Source of the DNA: Aplysia californica
Taxonomy: Eukaryota; Mollusca; Gastropoda; Aplysiida; Aplysiidae
DNA: 64,000 bases
NCBI RefSeq assembly: GCF_000002075.1
Contig: NW_004797570.1
Span: 364,384-428,383 of the forward strand
Direction of reading: 5' to 3'
How positions within the stretch are numbered: position 1 is the first letter of the stretch; each line of letters begins with the position of its first letter. The notes beneath the pieces were generated by a model that made no database searches, was not told the origin of the DNA, and saw only the letters and a list, made by a program, of their open reading frames with translations. Position numbers and translations under genes: made by a program. This document shows, piece after piece, positions 32,302 through 44,230 of the stretch.

Positions 32302-33191
32302 TCAGTACAGCGGCAAAGGTGTTGCCTCCTTGATCCAATACTGCGCGCACTCTACATCGATGTACAAGTTTAAAGTGAAAGAAATCTTTTTATAAGACCC
32401 CAGCTGGCAACAAACTCTGGATTTTTAGTCACCAATTCCAAACTGTGTCAAATTGACTCAAATGTTTGTTTGTCAACTTAATGCCTTGGGGGGGGGGGGG
32501 GGGGTGTTTGTGGCAGCTATGGTACTGGCATTTTTTAGGGTATTTCAAAACGCCACCACAACTCTCAGAATTATCCTATTATAATAATTTTTTTGACACA
32601 GTAAAGTTACTTTCAAACTTAATCTATTGCAAAAAAATTAAGTTCTCTAGGTCTAATACTTAAATTCTTATGATTGTTTCAAAATTGGAAGGAATTTGAT
32701 TTTTCGAAAAATTTCCAGAGAAGTGACAGATAGAATGAAATTCACAACAACAACAAATATAAAAATTCAAAGTGTTCTGTTTTGATTTGTATCCATGTGT
32801 GAGTGTTTGATGAAAATATAAATTCAAAAAAGTAAAAGCTGGTCTGTATGTTGATTCAGACACACATACACTGAATTACATGAGACAGATGTAGGGAACG
32901 AAGTTGTGATTTCGTCGTAATTTTTCAAAACATTTTTAAAAAATATATTTTAAGATGTAGGCCTTATTGTTTGTGACAGCATACCCCTCTCCAGGGATGG
33001 ATATTTTCAATAAAATTACAGTAATTTTGATTTTCTCTGTCATTTTCCGTAAGTGGGACCCGACGTCCTGTCTCCTTTCTCTTCTCAGAAAGTGCTTCTC
33101 TCTCACACTTTCTTTCTCTCTCTGTTCCTGTCTCCTTATTTTTCTCTCTTTCTCTCTCTGTTCCTGTCTCCTTATGATGCCTTATCTTTCT

Positions 33192-33217
33192 CTATCTCCC
33201 ATTCTCCCCCCCCCCCC

Positions 33218-33299
<82 letters not shown>

Positions 33300-33362
33300 T
33301 CTCTCTCTCTCTCCCTCTCTCTCTCTGTCATTCTCTTTCTTTCTCTCACTCTCTTTCTCTGA
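33192..33362. repeat. poly-C and (CT)n microsatellite
   Basis: A C run followed by a CT dinucleotide array of well over 100 bp with occasional CCCT. The Ser/Leu frames over it are artefacts. It lies about 300 bp before the LSM2 second exon. Confidence 0.97.
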
Positions 33363-33650
33363 CTGTCAGTAAATTTTGGACTGATCAGTTTCTATCCCTG
33401 CCTCTGAAACCCGCCAGATCTTTCAGATCATGTGAAATATTCCTCCACAATCAGGTGTATAACTACAGTGTACAGTCAAACCTGGAGGCTATTTTTCTTT
33501 CACTCCCTTTTCATGAAGTGCATCTGCATTCACAAGTAAAAAGATGATGTGTTGGCAGGACAAGTGGCTTGTGGGCGGAAAAATATTCATTTTCGTTACA
33601 AACTGCTTTTATTATAAAGTTTACATCGTGCTTTTGATTTTCCATTTCAG

Positions 33651-33718
33651 CTTTTTTATTCCTTCTTCAAATCTCTTGTTGGCAAAGAAGTGGTTGTGGA
33701 GTTAAAAAATGATCTCTG
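33651..33718 (+). CDS. LSM2: LSM2 exon 2 (Sm1 start)
   Basis: Acceptor GATTTTCCATTTCAG, donor GTAAGT. Encodes LFYSFFKSLVGKEVVVELKN then DL and two bases of the next codon (Cys, where human has Ser). Confidence 0.95.
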
Positions 33719-33890
33719 GTAAGTTCCTTTTTTTTTTAGGCTGCCATACTTCTGTGTGGTGACGTAGACAACTTTGGCTGACTTTTTCACTCTTTGCATG
33801 TGTGGTTTTTTTTTTACTGTTCTAATAATGTAGATATTATGCTTATGTTTAGTTTCAATGTAATATCATTAAGTCATTTGGCATGCTGTG

Positions 33891-33929
<39 letters not shown>

Positions 33930-35928
33930 AATATACATATATATGATATTTTCATTCTTCCTTTTCAAACGGCTTATCATGAGATAACAATAGTCTTCTA
34001 CAGAATATTTGATAATAAGTCATTTTTTGTTTGTCTACACAGCATCTGTGGGACTTTGCACTCTGTGGATCAGTTCCTCAACATCAAGTTAACAGATATC
34101 AGTGTCACAGATCCAGAGAAGTATCCACATATGGTGAGTGTTGTTTTGACTTGAACATAGATTTTTTTTTAATGGGGAGGACAGGGCAAACATGATAGTA
34201 GCAATAGGCCTGACTGACAGATAATGTTCTAAGCTCGGAGTTCCTCTGAAATTATTGAGATATTTCTGAATCAATTGCCTTCTGTTGAGAGCAGGAGTGT
34301 GCAACGCTTCTCATTTTAACTGGTGAGCTTTGAACTTTGGAACAACAGTTAGGGCCACACACTGTCATGATATGTATTTTTATGACAACTTGTGCATTGG
34401 GCTAGCGTTTGCGTTTGTTGCCATTTTTTATCGAAAAGTGACCACAAAAAATGGCAAAAGTTGCCATTAATTTTCAAGCTTTTAATTCTCTGTGACGACG
34501 TATCTATAGCAATATGTTGATAAAGGTAACTTAATTTATAGCGCTAGAATTTCTTGTGCTTTATTCTAAGCATCCAGAATATCATTTTAGCCACACAGAG
34601 TGTAAAAACGTGAAAAACAAAGGTTTCACAACAGAATGAATTCAAAATTAAAACAGCACATAAACAACCACAAAAATTAACAAATAAGGGTGTGTGTCCA
34701 CCTATCCGAAGATTGGCTGTTTTAACCCTAAACGTACGTAATTCAAGAAAAAAGTACAGGATATTACATGTAAATTATGAATCATACCAAGGGGCCTGCC
34801 AGTATCAGTTTTCGGATTTGGTGGAGACATGCTCTTAACATAACACATTTACATGTAAAAAAAGGTTGGAACAACTTCAAATTAAATGACATTACGCTAT
34901 ATAAACACAAAAAATAAAAAAGCAACACATCCGAACAATAACAGCAACAAAAATTAATACACCAGCAAATTAAAACACAACAACGAGGGAATAATAAAAG
35001 AGAAACAGCAATATAAATAGTATGTAGTGCACTTATAATTATAACATATTCTTAACATGAAAATAACAAATCAACGTGGTGTCAACAAGTGAGAAAGAGA
35101 CGAAGTGAAACTGAAGTGAATTATAAGCTCTCTTTCTAAAAGTAAAAGTAAAGAAGTTCGGTTTCTTTTTTAATATTTTCATTATTTAATTATTTCCCCT
35201 TTTTTCTACTTTTTATTCTCCAGCTGTGTTCTTTTTGTTGTTGTTTTGTTTTGTTGGTTGAAAAATGCAAAAATCACGGCTGCGATTCGCGGACTCAAAA
35301 AAATGCCAAAAATTGCGACTGCGACAAACCAGATGCTAGACTGGGGTTTAAAAATGAAAAGGATTAGTAAGAGCCATATTAACTGGCATTGTGGACTGGG
35401 TTGTGGCCCGTGAGCCACCTGTTGCACGAGGAAGGTGAGCAGTTGGCACACTTCCACTGGAAGTTTTCTTGTATGTTTACAAAGGCCATTTTTGTTATAT
35501 TGTACTTTTTGTACAGCCTCTTTTTGGTAAAGGTCATGATCCTTTTTTATGTGAAATGCTTTCATCTTTGCTGAAAATATTTCTCTAGATAAAGCATGCT
35601 GTTGGTAAGGGGAAGATGTGGTTGAGTGGTTTGCAGATAAATTTGGATGCTTTTTCTTGGCTTAAATAATAGTTGTTTGAGCTCCTCCACGGGTTGTTTA
35701 AATTTAAAGCCCCTTTGTTTACACTGTATAATAATCCATGTGCATATGTACAAATAACTTTTTATAAATCAATGATGCAATTGTGTTGTCTTTTGGCAGC
35801 TGTCAGTGAAGACGTGTTTCATCCGAGGGTCAGTGGTCCGTTATGTGCAGTTGCCAGCAGATGAGTGTGATACACAGCTGTTACAGGATGCCACAAGGAA
35901 GGAGGCTGCTCAGAATAAACAAAGATAG
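33651..35928 (+). CDS. LSM2: U6 snRNA-associated Sm-like protein LSm2 (all but the initiator exon)
   Basis: LSm2 is a ring subunit of LSm2-8 (nuclear, binds the U6 snRNA 3' end for splicing) and LSm1-7 (cytoplasmic mRNA decapping and decay). Exons 33651-33718, 34043-34133 and 35800-35928 join in frame (phases 0/2, 2/1, 1/0). They encode 95 residues starting LFYSFFKSLVGKEVVVELKN and ending RKEAAQNKQR before TAG. The Sm1 motif (GKEVVVELKND...GTLHSVDQFLNIKL) and Sm2 motif (CFIRGSVVRYVQLP) are complete. Identity to human LSm2 is very high (ICGTLHSVDQ, TDISVTDPEKYPHM). Only the Met is missing: in vertebrates too, an intron follows the ATG directly, so a first exon carrying just the ATG should lie upstream. 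It was not found with confidence. Confidence 0.95.
33893..33927. repeat. (TA)n microsatellite
   Basis: TA dinucleotide run in the LSM2 intron. Confidence 0.95.
34043..34133 (+). CDS. LSM2: LSM2 exon 3
   Basis: Acceptor TCTACACAG, donor GTGAGT. Encodes ICGTLHSVDQFLNIKLTDIS then VTDPEKYPHM. Confidence 0.96.
34390..35350. mobile_element. possible MITE in LSM2 intron 3 with imperfect ends
   Basis: The left edge has CTAGCGTTTGCGTTTGTTGC then CATTTTTT. Near 35300-35345 a diverged complement contains GCCAAAAATTGCG and CAAACCAGATGCTAG. The interior is A-rich. Ends are imperfect and no target duplication is clear. Confidence 0.35.
35800..35928 (+). CDS. LSM2: LSM2 exon 4 (Sm2 and stop)
   Basis: Acceptor GTCTTTTGGCAG. 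Encodes LSVKTCFIRGSVVRYVQLPA then DECDTQLLQDATRKEAAQNK and QR, stop TAG at 35926-35928. Confidence 0.96.
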   Translation: MSVKTCFIRGSVVRYVQLPADECDTQLLQDATRKEAAQNKQR

Positions 35929-36689
35929 ATACCAGGGCTATTGATTGGTGTGTTTGTGAGTGAGTCTGTGTGAAGTGCCAGAGAATGCATGTGAAAGGTA
36001 CTGTTGAAAAATGGTGATGAGAGAAAGGAGTACTGCCAGTTTAGCTAATTGTTTATGTTGAATTTGTCAGCAAATCTGACTCATAGTTCACCTGTATCAG
36101 TATCACATTTGAGAATGAGAGTCATCATGTGAAATTTGATGTACAAGTTACATGCATTGATTTGTTACCTGTTGTTGTTTTTTAAGAAAGTTGTGGGGAT
36201 TGATTGAGCTGTGAGTGGAAAGTTGACAACAGGTTCAGTAATATGTCCTACAACATCAAGCGAGATATAATAATCATATTTTTGGTTTCTGTAAGGGTCC
36301 TACCTAATTTTGATTATGATTACAGTCTCATCTTTGATGTGACATAGTCTTTGATAGAGTAACACTAATAGTTCTGATAAGTGAAAGATTGTCCTGAAAT
36401 ACGAGATACCAAAACCACATGCTACTTTTGCTAGAACTGGAGGAGTTGACTACTAAGCTGGAGAAAGGCTGTTGACTTGCTGCTGAAACTCCTGGAGAGT
36501 CTATACCTATCCAGTTAGTTTTGTATTTTCTCAACAGTTTTTTTAAAACACAGAGTTTATTGATCGGCAGAGGGGGAAAAAATGCACCTGTCGAAGTTTA
36601 ATGAATTGGGCCTTTGTAGTTTTGAGACACTTTCTCCCTTTCACTGTTGGATTATACATCAGTAAGGGACTTGGCTCAGTTAACCCTTT
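35929..36689. other. LSM2 3' UTR and flank
   Basis: No gene or recognised repeat. The first clear AATAAA after the stop is at about 37754, so the UTR may be long and may run through the SINE at 36690. Confidence 0.4.
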
Positions 36690-36925
36690 CATTGCTGCTT
36701 TTTCTTCCCTCATCCTTACTATCGTCACTTTTCCTTTACTTCTTTTGTGTTTGTCACTCTCTTGTGAACTGCTAGTTCTGGGGTGCCTTGATAGTTGAAG
36801 CAGACTTTGTGCTGTTGTGGCTAGAGAGGTAAGCAGAGTAAGCCTGATTCCCTGTCTGAACTTCTCTGTCTGTTGACATCCACCCCTTGGCGTTCATATG
36901 ACCTTATGCAGTTGCGAGAGTAGTG
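36690..36925 (+). mobile_element. SINE copy (GGCGCTC-hairpin family, long form)
   Basis: Carries CTGCTTTTTCTTCC, GGGGTGCCTTGATAGTTGAAGC, CTGTTGACATCCACCCCTTGG and the tail CATATGACCTTATGCAGTTG, all shared with copies at 42142 and 48302. The hairpin 3' arm is mutated here (GCGAGAGTAG). Confidence 0.78.
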
Positions 36926-37844
36926 TAACCTTAATACAATTAAACTGAAAAATCCTTTCATTGTCAGGGGGTGTGCATTTCTACTGTCAACCTTAAGTTT
37001 CAGCTATGCTCTTTAGCCAGGACAGTGGTCTCATCGGTCTCAGTGTCAGTGGACTGGCGGTCTGGATCTGGCCCACTCATGACATATTTGGAACCTGAGT
37101 CTTCATCACCTTCTTCATCCTCATATTCCCCAATATCATTATTGTTTCAAACAACTTGAAAAATTAAGTCAAAATGTGAAATATTTTACCTTTCTTTTTC
37201 TATCATTTTAGTGTTTATGTTTTGTGAAAGCACGCTTTTTTTGTCTGCAAGATTAGATCTGTGTTTATATATTTCTTGCAAGCCTACTTATAAAGTAACA
37301 CAAGCAAATTTGGTACAAATATAGGCATTTTTAATCCTCAAATACAAATCCATCTTGTGCTTGTGGCTTAATCTGCATACAGAAGAATTGTAGCCAGATG
37401 ATTAGTGTGACACATGTGTCACGATGCGGTGGAATCAGGCACTCGTCAATTTTTGGGCTTATGGAGTTATTGGTACCGGTATCAACTTAAAGCCTGTTCA
37501 CTTGCCTTGCTTTGAATGAAAAAATATCTTTTTATCTGGAATAGAAGTCAAGATATTTGTGATTGAAGGAAGTGGGGGTCGCCAGGTTCAGATGTAAAAT
37601 TAGAGAGAAAATGGCTGCCAAAGTTTGGTGACTTCCATAGATTGAGAGTCCTTGAAAACTGAAAATTTACAATTTTTGCCCCTGTAAAAGTTTGTCAGTA
37701 GAATCCACACAGAAATGTGTTTTTTAATAGATGTTGAGCCAAAAAACAAAAATTCAATAAAAATGGTCTAACCAGCAGAAAAATGCCAGTTTCTTCTATT
37801 TCAGTATTTTGACGAGCGCCTGATTTCACCACAATGCCTCACAT

Positions 37845-38365
37845 ATAGTAATACATGTCTTATCATCATCAATGCCTTCCACTCGTGGCAGGGTATAGGC
37901 CACATACAAGCTCCTTCCATTTATCTCTGCCCTGGGCCATCCTTCCAAGCTCGTTCCACGAAAGTGAGTTTCATCCCTCTCATTTCCTTTTCCACACATC
38001 TCCTCCATGTTTCCCGTGGCCTACCCCTGCCTTGTGTTCCCTATGGGCTCCACTGCAGTGACTGTCATAAAGGGTCCTAATGTTCCACGATTCAATCCGA
38101 ACAGACTTAGATGGTGGGGGAAGTTTCTGCCCAGCATCTTCCTTTTGGCTTTCACTGCCTCGCATCATAAACTGTCCATTCGGAGATGATCCACAACCAA
38201 CCATTAGGCTTTTGCTTGTATGTGTTTCTGTAACAGGTTCTTTTAACGAGAGAGGTTGTTAGCCTCATGACTTATCCCCTGGCCTGGAGGGAGGATAACT
38301 CTGTTTCGGGAGTCTCTACCTGGTTCACCATTTAGTCGCCTCTTACGACATGCTAGCACCACGTC
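37845..38365 (-). mobile_element. LINE relic joining 5' and 3' ends
   Basis: On the minus strand, the 5' leader (ATGTCGTAAGAGGCGACTAA, about 38340-38365) leads into an ORF2-like start (translated VRIESWNIRTLYDS, about 38060-38100). This passes directly into a C-terminal-type ending (GRGRPRETWRRCVEKEMRG, about 37980-38035). Everything between, including the reverse transcriptase, is absent. Confidence 0.7.
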
Positions 38366-38750
38366 AGTCCTATCCTTCTCAATGCCAGGACTGCATGGCA
38401 AACATGTCTTTAAAGGAGATCAAAAATGGCAAATTTTGCCAACTTCCGTGACATCCGTGGTACGGCACAAAGCGAAAAATTATGTATTTTTCAAGATGTA
38501 CTTTGTATGTCATAAGGCAATGAAGGGGTTAATGACACTTTAACTTTAACTACATTGTCCATGTATTTGTATGCTTTACAAAAGCACTTTCTCTCATTGT
38601 TTTTTGCCATAGTTTGTGAGTGAACTGTAATTGTTTTTAAGAAAAACAAACACTTCCTTTCTATTCAGAGTGGCCCACTATATTGCATTCGACAAGTGAA
38701 CATGATGATTTCACATGAATCTGTTATTATTATTTCATCTCCCTCCTGCC

Positions 38751-38771
38751 CTCCCCCCCCCCCCCCCCCCA
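38751..38771. repeat. poly-C tract
   Basis: C run followed by (CA)n. Confidence 0.9.
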
Positions 38772-38789
38772 CCCCACACACACACTCAT

Positions 38790-39251
38790 TTTTGGAAATT
38801 GATTCATCCTTATCTTGTTCACATGATGTACCATCCCAACAAAACAAAATGCTAGACTACCTTATGATTTATTCATAATATTAATATGTTCATGTACAGG
38901 AATGGAACAATGTTCTTCATGTTATTACTCAAACTTTTTTAATTGTTTTTTTTATTTTTTAGTGCAAACTGTTTATTCTCCCAATAAACAATTTGACAAG
39001 AAAGAGCTTATAGAACTTTTGGAAATTGATTCATCCTTATCTTGTTCACATGATGTACCATCCCAGCTGTCAACAAAATAAAATGCTAGACTACCTTATG
39101 ATTTATTCATAACATTAATATGTTCATGTACAGGAATGGAACAATGTTCTTCATGTTATTACTCAAACTTTTTTTTATTGTTATTTTTTTTTGGTGCAAA
39201 CTGTTTATTCTTCCAATAAACAATTTGACAAGAAAGAGCTTATAGAACTTT
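38790..39251 (+). repeat. 227-bp tandem duplication
   Basis: Two adjacent copies, about 38790-39016 and 39017-39251. Both run from TTTTGGAAATTGATTCATCC to CAATAAACAATTTGACAAGA and AGAGCTTATAGAAC. They differ by a few small indels and substitutions. Each ends with an AATAAA word. Confidence 0.93.
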
Positions 39252-39445
39252 GTATGGATATTATTTCTTTTTTGTAAGTGTTTCTCTGTTTGACCAGGGG
39301 TCCTTAACCTACCAGAGGATGCCCTGTATCTTTTTTTCTCTCTGTTGTTTTTGTTTATTAATTTTTCTTTTTTCCCCTGCTCAAAATGGCGGTTGACCTG
39401 TTGATGTGCTCCGCTTTACTCAACTTTTATACATACATGTATGTA

Positions 39446-40194
39446 CAGCAGAACACGGCTATAGCAGGACTTTTGGTTCCTGAAGAAAAATCTTGTGTTG
39501 TCGAGTTCCCGCTATAGGAATGCAAAGGGGAAATTACTGAAAATGTTCTTTAAAATCCACATGATTACATCCCTTCCACATATTAAAAAAATTTGCGCTT
39601 TAGATTAATCTTCCTTTTTTTGTCAACTTCGTTGATTATCTCGGCATTTAAATCGAGTGAAAAGCATTTCCTGTAGTCTTCGTTGGAAGCCACATATTCC
39701 TTGGCTTGTTGCTTGTGCTGTCTATCGTACCGTTAGGCCTATTGTAGAACTGGTGAAGTGTATACTTGAGCATCAACGATCGCAATTCAATGAATCAGGA
39801 ATCGCACACTACACGCTCTCCTCTTCTTTTACCTTTTAGCCTAGTCTAGGGCTAGGGCTATTATCTACATTACGTTTGGAGTGCTCCCCCCAGTGCGTCT
39901 CTCCTCACCACCTCTCTCTCCGCACCATCTCTCTTTAGGCCTACCGCCTGCCCCACCTCAATCATCACTGGGCTAGCCAATCACAACGCTGACTGCCTGA
40001 TTGGAGCCCGCCTACAACCCCCCACCCCTCCCCGCTAGAGATAGCTCGATCTCTCCCGCTGTATCAGAGTTCAGAACTTTTCTTGTCCCGCTATATTCAT
40101 GCATAAGTAATTGAGTTTACATAGGAAGAAAAACGGGGATTCCGGTAAGGTCCCGCTGTAGGGATGAGGGTGCCGCTGTAGTCATGTTCTGCTC
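39446..40194. mobile_element. pogo/Tigger-like MITE, 749 bp
   Basis: Left end CAGCAGAACACGGCTATAGC and right end GCTGTAGTCATGTTCTGCTC are imperfect inverted repeats bordered by TA (39444-39445, 40195-40196). CCCGCTATA and CCCGCTGTA recur inside the ends, as in Tigger-type elements. No transposase frame. Confidence 0.68.
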
Positions 40195-41232
40195 TAGTAA
40201 TAAACTATCTTAATGCACCAGATTAAATTCGTAGCGACGGTAGCCATGGGGTTGGTAGGCTATCGGACCCATAATCAAGAGATTGCGGGTTCAGGAATCC
40301 GAGCCTCAGCGCGGTCTGACGTTGTGTCCTCGTATATATATGGACTTTAAAACTTGGAGGTCCCGCCTCTTAAATAAGCTAATAGTGTTGATTGATAGGG
40401 ATGATAAACATTTTACCATTTCACCATTTTTCATCAGCAGACTAAATTCAGCCGGCCAAGAAATATTGATGAGCCCAGAAATACTTGTTTCTAAAATATG
40501 GATAGCTGCATAATAATATATGCTTTTCAACCTGCAAACAGACGTTTTTCTCAGTCGAGCATGAAGTTGGTACATCAGAGCTGGTGGTATAATGGGATAG
40601 CACCAATCGCCATCTTAACTAGTGGTAGAGACTAGAGACAAACTATTATTATGGCCAATTTTGACTCCTTTAGATCTGCCATGCACGGGAAATGTGCATC
40701 AACCGTTTACACGTACAGCTCCAGATGAAACTTATGTAAATTCATACAAAAAATGTCTGCGGGTCGGAGTTAGGCAATAGTATATTTTTTGCGTCAAACA
40801 CCCTTTAAACACATTCTTTTAATTCGACACTAGTCAGTCTTGGGGTCGCCTTAGACATTCCACGTTGTATTGTGAGTCCTCACAAAAAAGCCTCATGGAC
40901 CCCAGCCAGCCATTTGGTCGTGGGGCAGCTATCTGGCAACGCCAGATATTTAGCCGCTTGGCCGAGGCAGCGCAGTTCCTTTGAAGTTTCTGCGGGAGAC
41001 TTGAAAATTTCATATTGGGCAAAGCCTTAAAATAATGTAGCATTTTAAAGATAGAATCAGCACAAATCACGAGCAAGTCGGCAACAAATGCTTAAATTAA
41101 GCAGAGCTCGGAAAGACTTGGGTGGGAAAGAGGCTATCAATTTCCAGCAACCAATCCGAGTGAGTGCCGTGTGCCGTGCGTGTAAATGCTATTAACACAT
41201 GTTGTACTATATATAGGCGTTCCTTTTCGTAC
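40195..41232. other. gene-free stretch with a tRNA-like SINE head
   Basis: At about 40240-40310 lies a tRNA-like block (GCCATGGGGTTGGTAGGC, then a B-box-like GCGGGTTCAGGAATCC), probably a SINE head. No gene was recognised in the rest. Confidence 0.45.
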
Positions 41233-41310
41233 AGACTTTGGCAAAGCCTGGCGGTAATCGCGGCTGGCAGTTTGACGGGGTTTGTTATAACGAGGTTTGA
41301 CTGTATGATG
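41225..41310 (-). mobile_element. pogo/Tigger-like element end
   Basis: The reverse complement contains CAGTCAAACCTCGTTATAAC, a typical pogo/Tigger terminal repeat. The other end was not found, so this may be a truncated copy. Confidence 0.5.
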
Positions 41311-42115
41311 TAGCGTTGGCTGTATGGTGTAAAAATGTGAGTAAAAGCATTATGCGCCTTATTGGATGCCATCCTCTCTATTTTATGTGACAAAGAAGTC
41401 TGAAGCTGAAGGGAATAATTCGATCCAAGGTTGTTGGTTAAAGGATCCAGCCGATACTATTCGAACGATATATTACAGTTATACATCTCCATTGATTTTC
41501 TTAATTTCAATGAATAAGAATAAGAACAAAATCTGGATTCCTTGATCCATTCTCCTTTCAATAGCAGCAGCAAGTTTTTAATTAATTGAAATTAACAAAA
41601 TACCGCTACACCACTTTCAGTTTTAAAAAAAAAGCCCATGAAAGACATGCAGTTCCATGCAAACAGTTCATATCTTGTAGAAGGACAATAGTCAGAGGTA
41701 GGCCAAGGAGGTTATGTAGTAAGATTCTTTGAGTTGAGTAGGTCTACTGTATTTGTACAATATAATTATATCTTTCACTTCACTACTCTCTGTATTTAAT
41801 GCTTCTGTTGTGTTGAATGTTCCTTACAAAACAGCACATATCATTCAATAGACGGGAGTAGTGCTGAGTTTTTAGCGCCTGTTGATTATAGCCACAACCC
41901 CCCCCCCCAAACCTTTAATTATTACCGTTATCCTGGACTTAAACAATCACCTATCTGTTCAGTTTCCCAAATTTGTTTTTGGTCTAGATCTACCCCTGTT
42001 ATTTTTGCATTCTGTTTCTCCAGTGAGAGCAGGATGTTCAAGGCATTTTTGTCAATTCAAGTAGACCGTTGGATTCAAAATTTGTCTCTTCTTTGTTGCT
42101 TTCAATAGTGTGCGT
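41311..42115. other. gene-free stretch
   Basis: AT-rich; short poly-A and poly-C tracts (41890-41908 and the 42115 region). Nothing recognised. Confidence 0.4.
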
Positions 42116-42141
42116 ACCCCCCCCCCCCTCCCCCACTTCTG

Positions 42142-42520
42142 GCTGAAGTGCCTTTAGACCATTCCAGGGGGTACATTAATTAACATGTTCTTATGCTCAG
42201 TAAAATTTTTAATGGGCTGATTCATCAATGTCATGCTCATAACTATGCATGAACTGCATACGGGGAACTGCTGCTTTTTTTCTCTCTTTATCCTTACTAA
42301 TACTATCGTCATTTTCCTCTACTTCTTTTGTATTTGTATGTTTGTCACTCTCTTGTGACCTGCTATTTCCGGGGTGTCTTGATAGTCGCAGCAGACTTTG
42401 TGCTGTAGAAGCTTGAGAGGTGAGCACAATAAGCCTGATTCCCTTTATGGACTTCTCTGTTGACATCCACCCCTTGGCGCTCATATATGACCTTGTGCAG
42501 TTGCGAGCGCCGGAAAAAAC
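42142..42520 (+). mobile_element. SINE copy (GGCGCTC-hairpin family, long form)
   Basis: Begins with CTTTAGACCATTCCAGGGGG and GGGCTGATTCATCAATGTCA, shared with the 48302 copy. It passes through CCTCTACTTCTTTTGTATTTG and GTTGACATCCACCCCTTGG and ends with the hairpin GGCGCTC...GAGCGCC and an A-rich tail. Confidence 0.82.
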
Positions 42521-42829
42521 TCCTCTAAAAACTTAACTTAGAGGTTGTCAAAAACCAAGGTAGCCTTATCGAAACACACAAAAAAGGGAAAAAATAGTGT
42601 GCGTGCGATCAAGCGATTTCAGCACTCTCATTTGATATATTTTTTAATGAAAATATCAACAGTCTCTATAGAAACCACAATTCTTTTGCGTCCAGATTGC
42701 TTTCGATATCTTTTGTTATTTTGTCAAGCATTCTCAACAATGTGGAAGGGATACTTGTCCATACCCTTTAAGAACTCATATTCTCGTTGTTATTGAGATG
42801 TTTCTGGGTTGTTGTTTTTTTTAAACCCC

Positions 42830-43600
42830 AAAATCGCCCCTACAAGAGAAATTATAATCTCCGATCGAAGTACTTAAAGGAGAGGTGGGCAAAACACTGC
42901 CAGGAAGAAACTCGTCTCGAAGGAGAACGCTCTGACATATCTGCGGAAAACAAAAGACATCGATTCCCTCGTCATTGCAAAACTTCGGGAAAAGACGGCA
43001 TCCTGCTAGAGGTCAACAAGGCTAGTGTCTATAAAAAAAGACAACGACTGCTTCACCATCTCAATAAGATTTTGCAACGCCTACTGGGAGGGGGCACTAG
43101 TACCCCAAGAGAAGTGCAATGCCAAAATCATTCGTCTAAGATTACATGTACTAAGAACAAGGTGATGGCAATGACTGCGACAATTACCGCGGTTTTCCCC
43201 CCACTCAATATTGTTGAAAAAGCCTTTTCCCTCGTAATGCTGAACAGAGCGGCAATCGGTGAACATCTATTTCCACAGTAGTGAAGTGCGGATTCAGGGT
43301 TGACAGGGGGAATAATCAGCATGCTTTATTCACTCAAGCAGCAAGGAAAATGCAGCAGAGGCGCCCACTCTACACTACATTGCCTTCACAGACCTTCGAA
43401 TCACCTGAAAAGCTTTTTTCTATTTTCCACACACTGCTCCATCGGACTGGCCACTCCGGACCTATGATCGTCCTAGGATGATTCAATTTTTTCATGAAGA
43501 CACGCAAATGTCCAGTACGATGATGTAGCTTTATATCTTCGGATCCTATCCCAATAAAGGAGTTATAGGGCCTAAAATAGGCTCGACAACGTCTGACGAT
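42830..43600 (+). mobile_element. LINE relic, connector and RT start
   Basis: Translated fragments keep the order of a LINE ORF2: RWAKHCQEE, KDGILLEV, HLNKILQRLLGGGTSTPREV, then KAFSLVMLNR and KCGFRVDRG, the last being the classic fingers motif QCGFR-x-GRGT. Several frame breaks; not functional. Confidence 0.72.
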
Positions 43601-43859
43601 GACCAATACATCCGCATAGGAGGATAAATCTCTAACGAAATAGAAGAACTTGAATAAGTTAAAGGTTAAGGTGACCTAATTAAATTGTGGCTTCTGTTGT
43701 GGCCGATACGAGACCAATCCTATCAGAGATCTTGAAAAGCTTGCCATTCAAAAGTTCCCCATCCACAATCCACTCATGGATGTAAGAGACATATTTCAGG
43801 GTGTCTTTGTAGCGCTTTAAACGCGTTCTTGTTTAATGTGCTCCACAACTCGATCAGAG

Positions 43860-44230
43860 TTATACTAACGTACAGTATTGATGCCAAGAATTCTCCTGAG
43901 GTATTTCAGATGAAAAATTATTAATTTTTTTGGCATGGCTTTGGTACACCGTCCATGTCTCAGCACCATGCAACACGGTTAGAAGGGCCACAGCTTTGTA
44001 GAGTTTTAACTTATTGTCTTTGTGCAAATGCCAAGCAGTCCCAATTCTTGTTCTGGGCCTTCCAAAGGATGTGCAATTAGCTTTTTTCATTCATAAAACT
44101 TTTTCTGCATCGATGCCGGCATTTGAAGATATCACTGCCAAGATACTAAATAAGCTATCAACATTACTCAAGTGTTGTTCTATGAGGCCTATAATTGTGA
44201 TTTTAAGAGGAGGGTCTGCGTATCACTTGG
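43860..44230 (-). mobile_element. LINE relic, C-terminal part of ORF2
   Basis: The minus-strand frame reads FGRPRTRIGTAWHLHKDNKL, then LYKAVALLTVLHGAETWTVY, the standard stretch after the reverse transcriptase in APE-type LINEs. It faces the plus-strand relic at 42830-43600, so the two are either separate insertions or an inversion. Confidence 0.72.

Noticed and set aside
33053-33547. 164-codon frame before LSM2
   Set aside because: Mostly Ser/Leu from the CT repeat; no conserved part.
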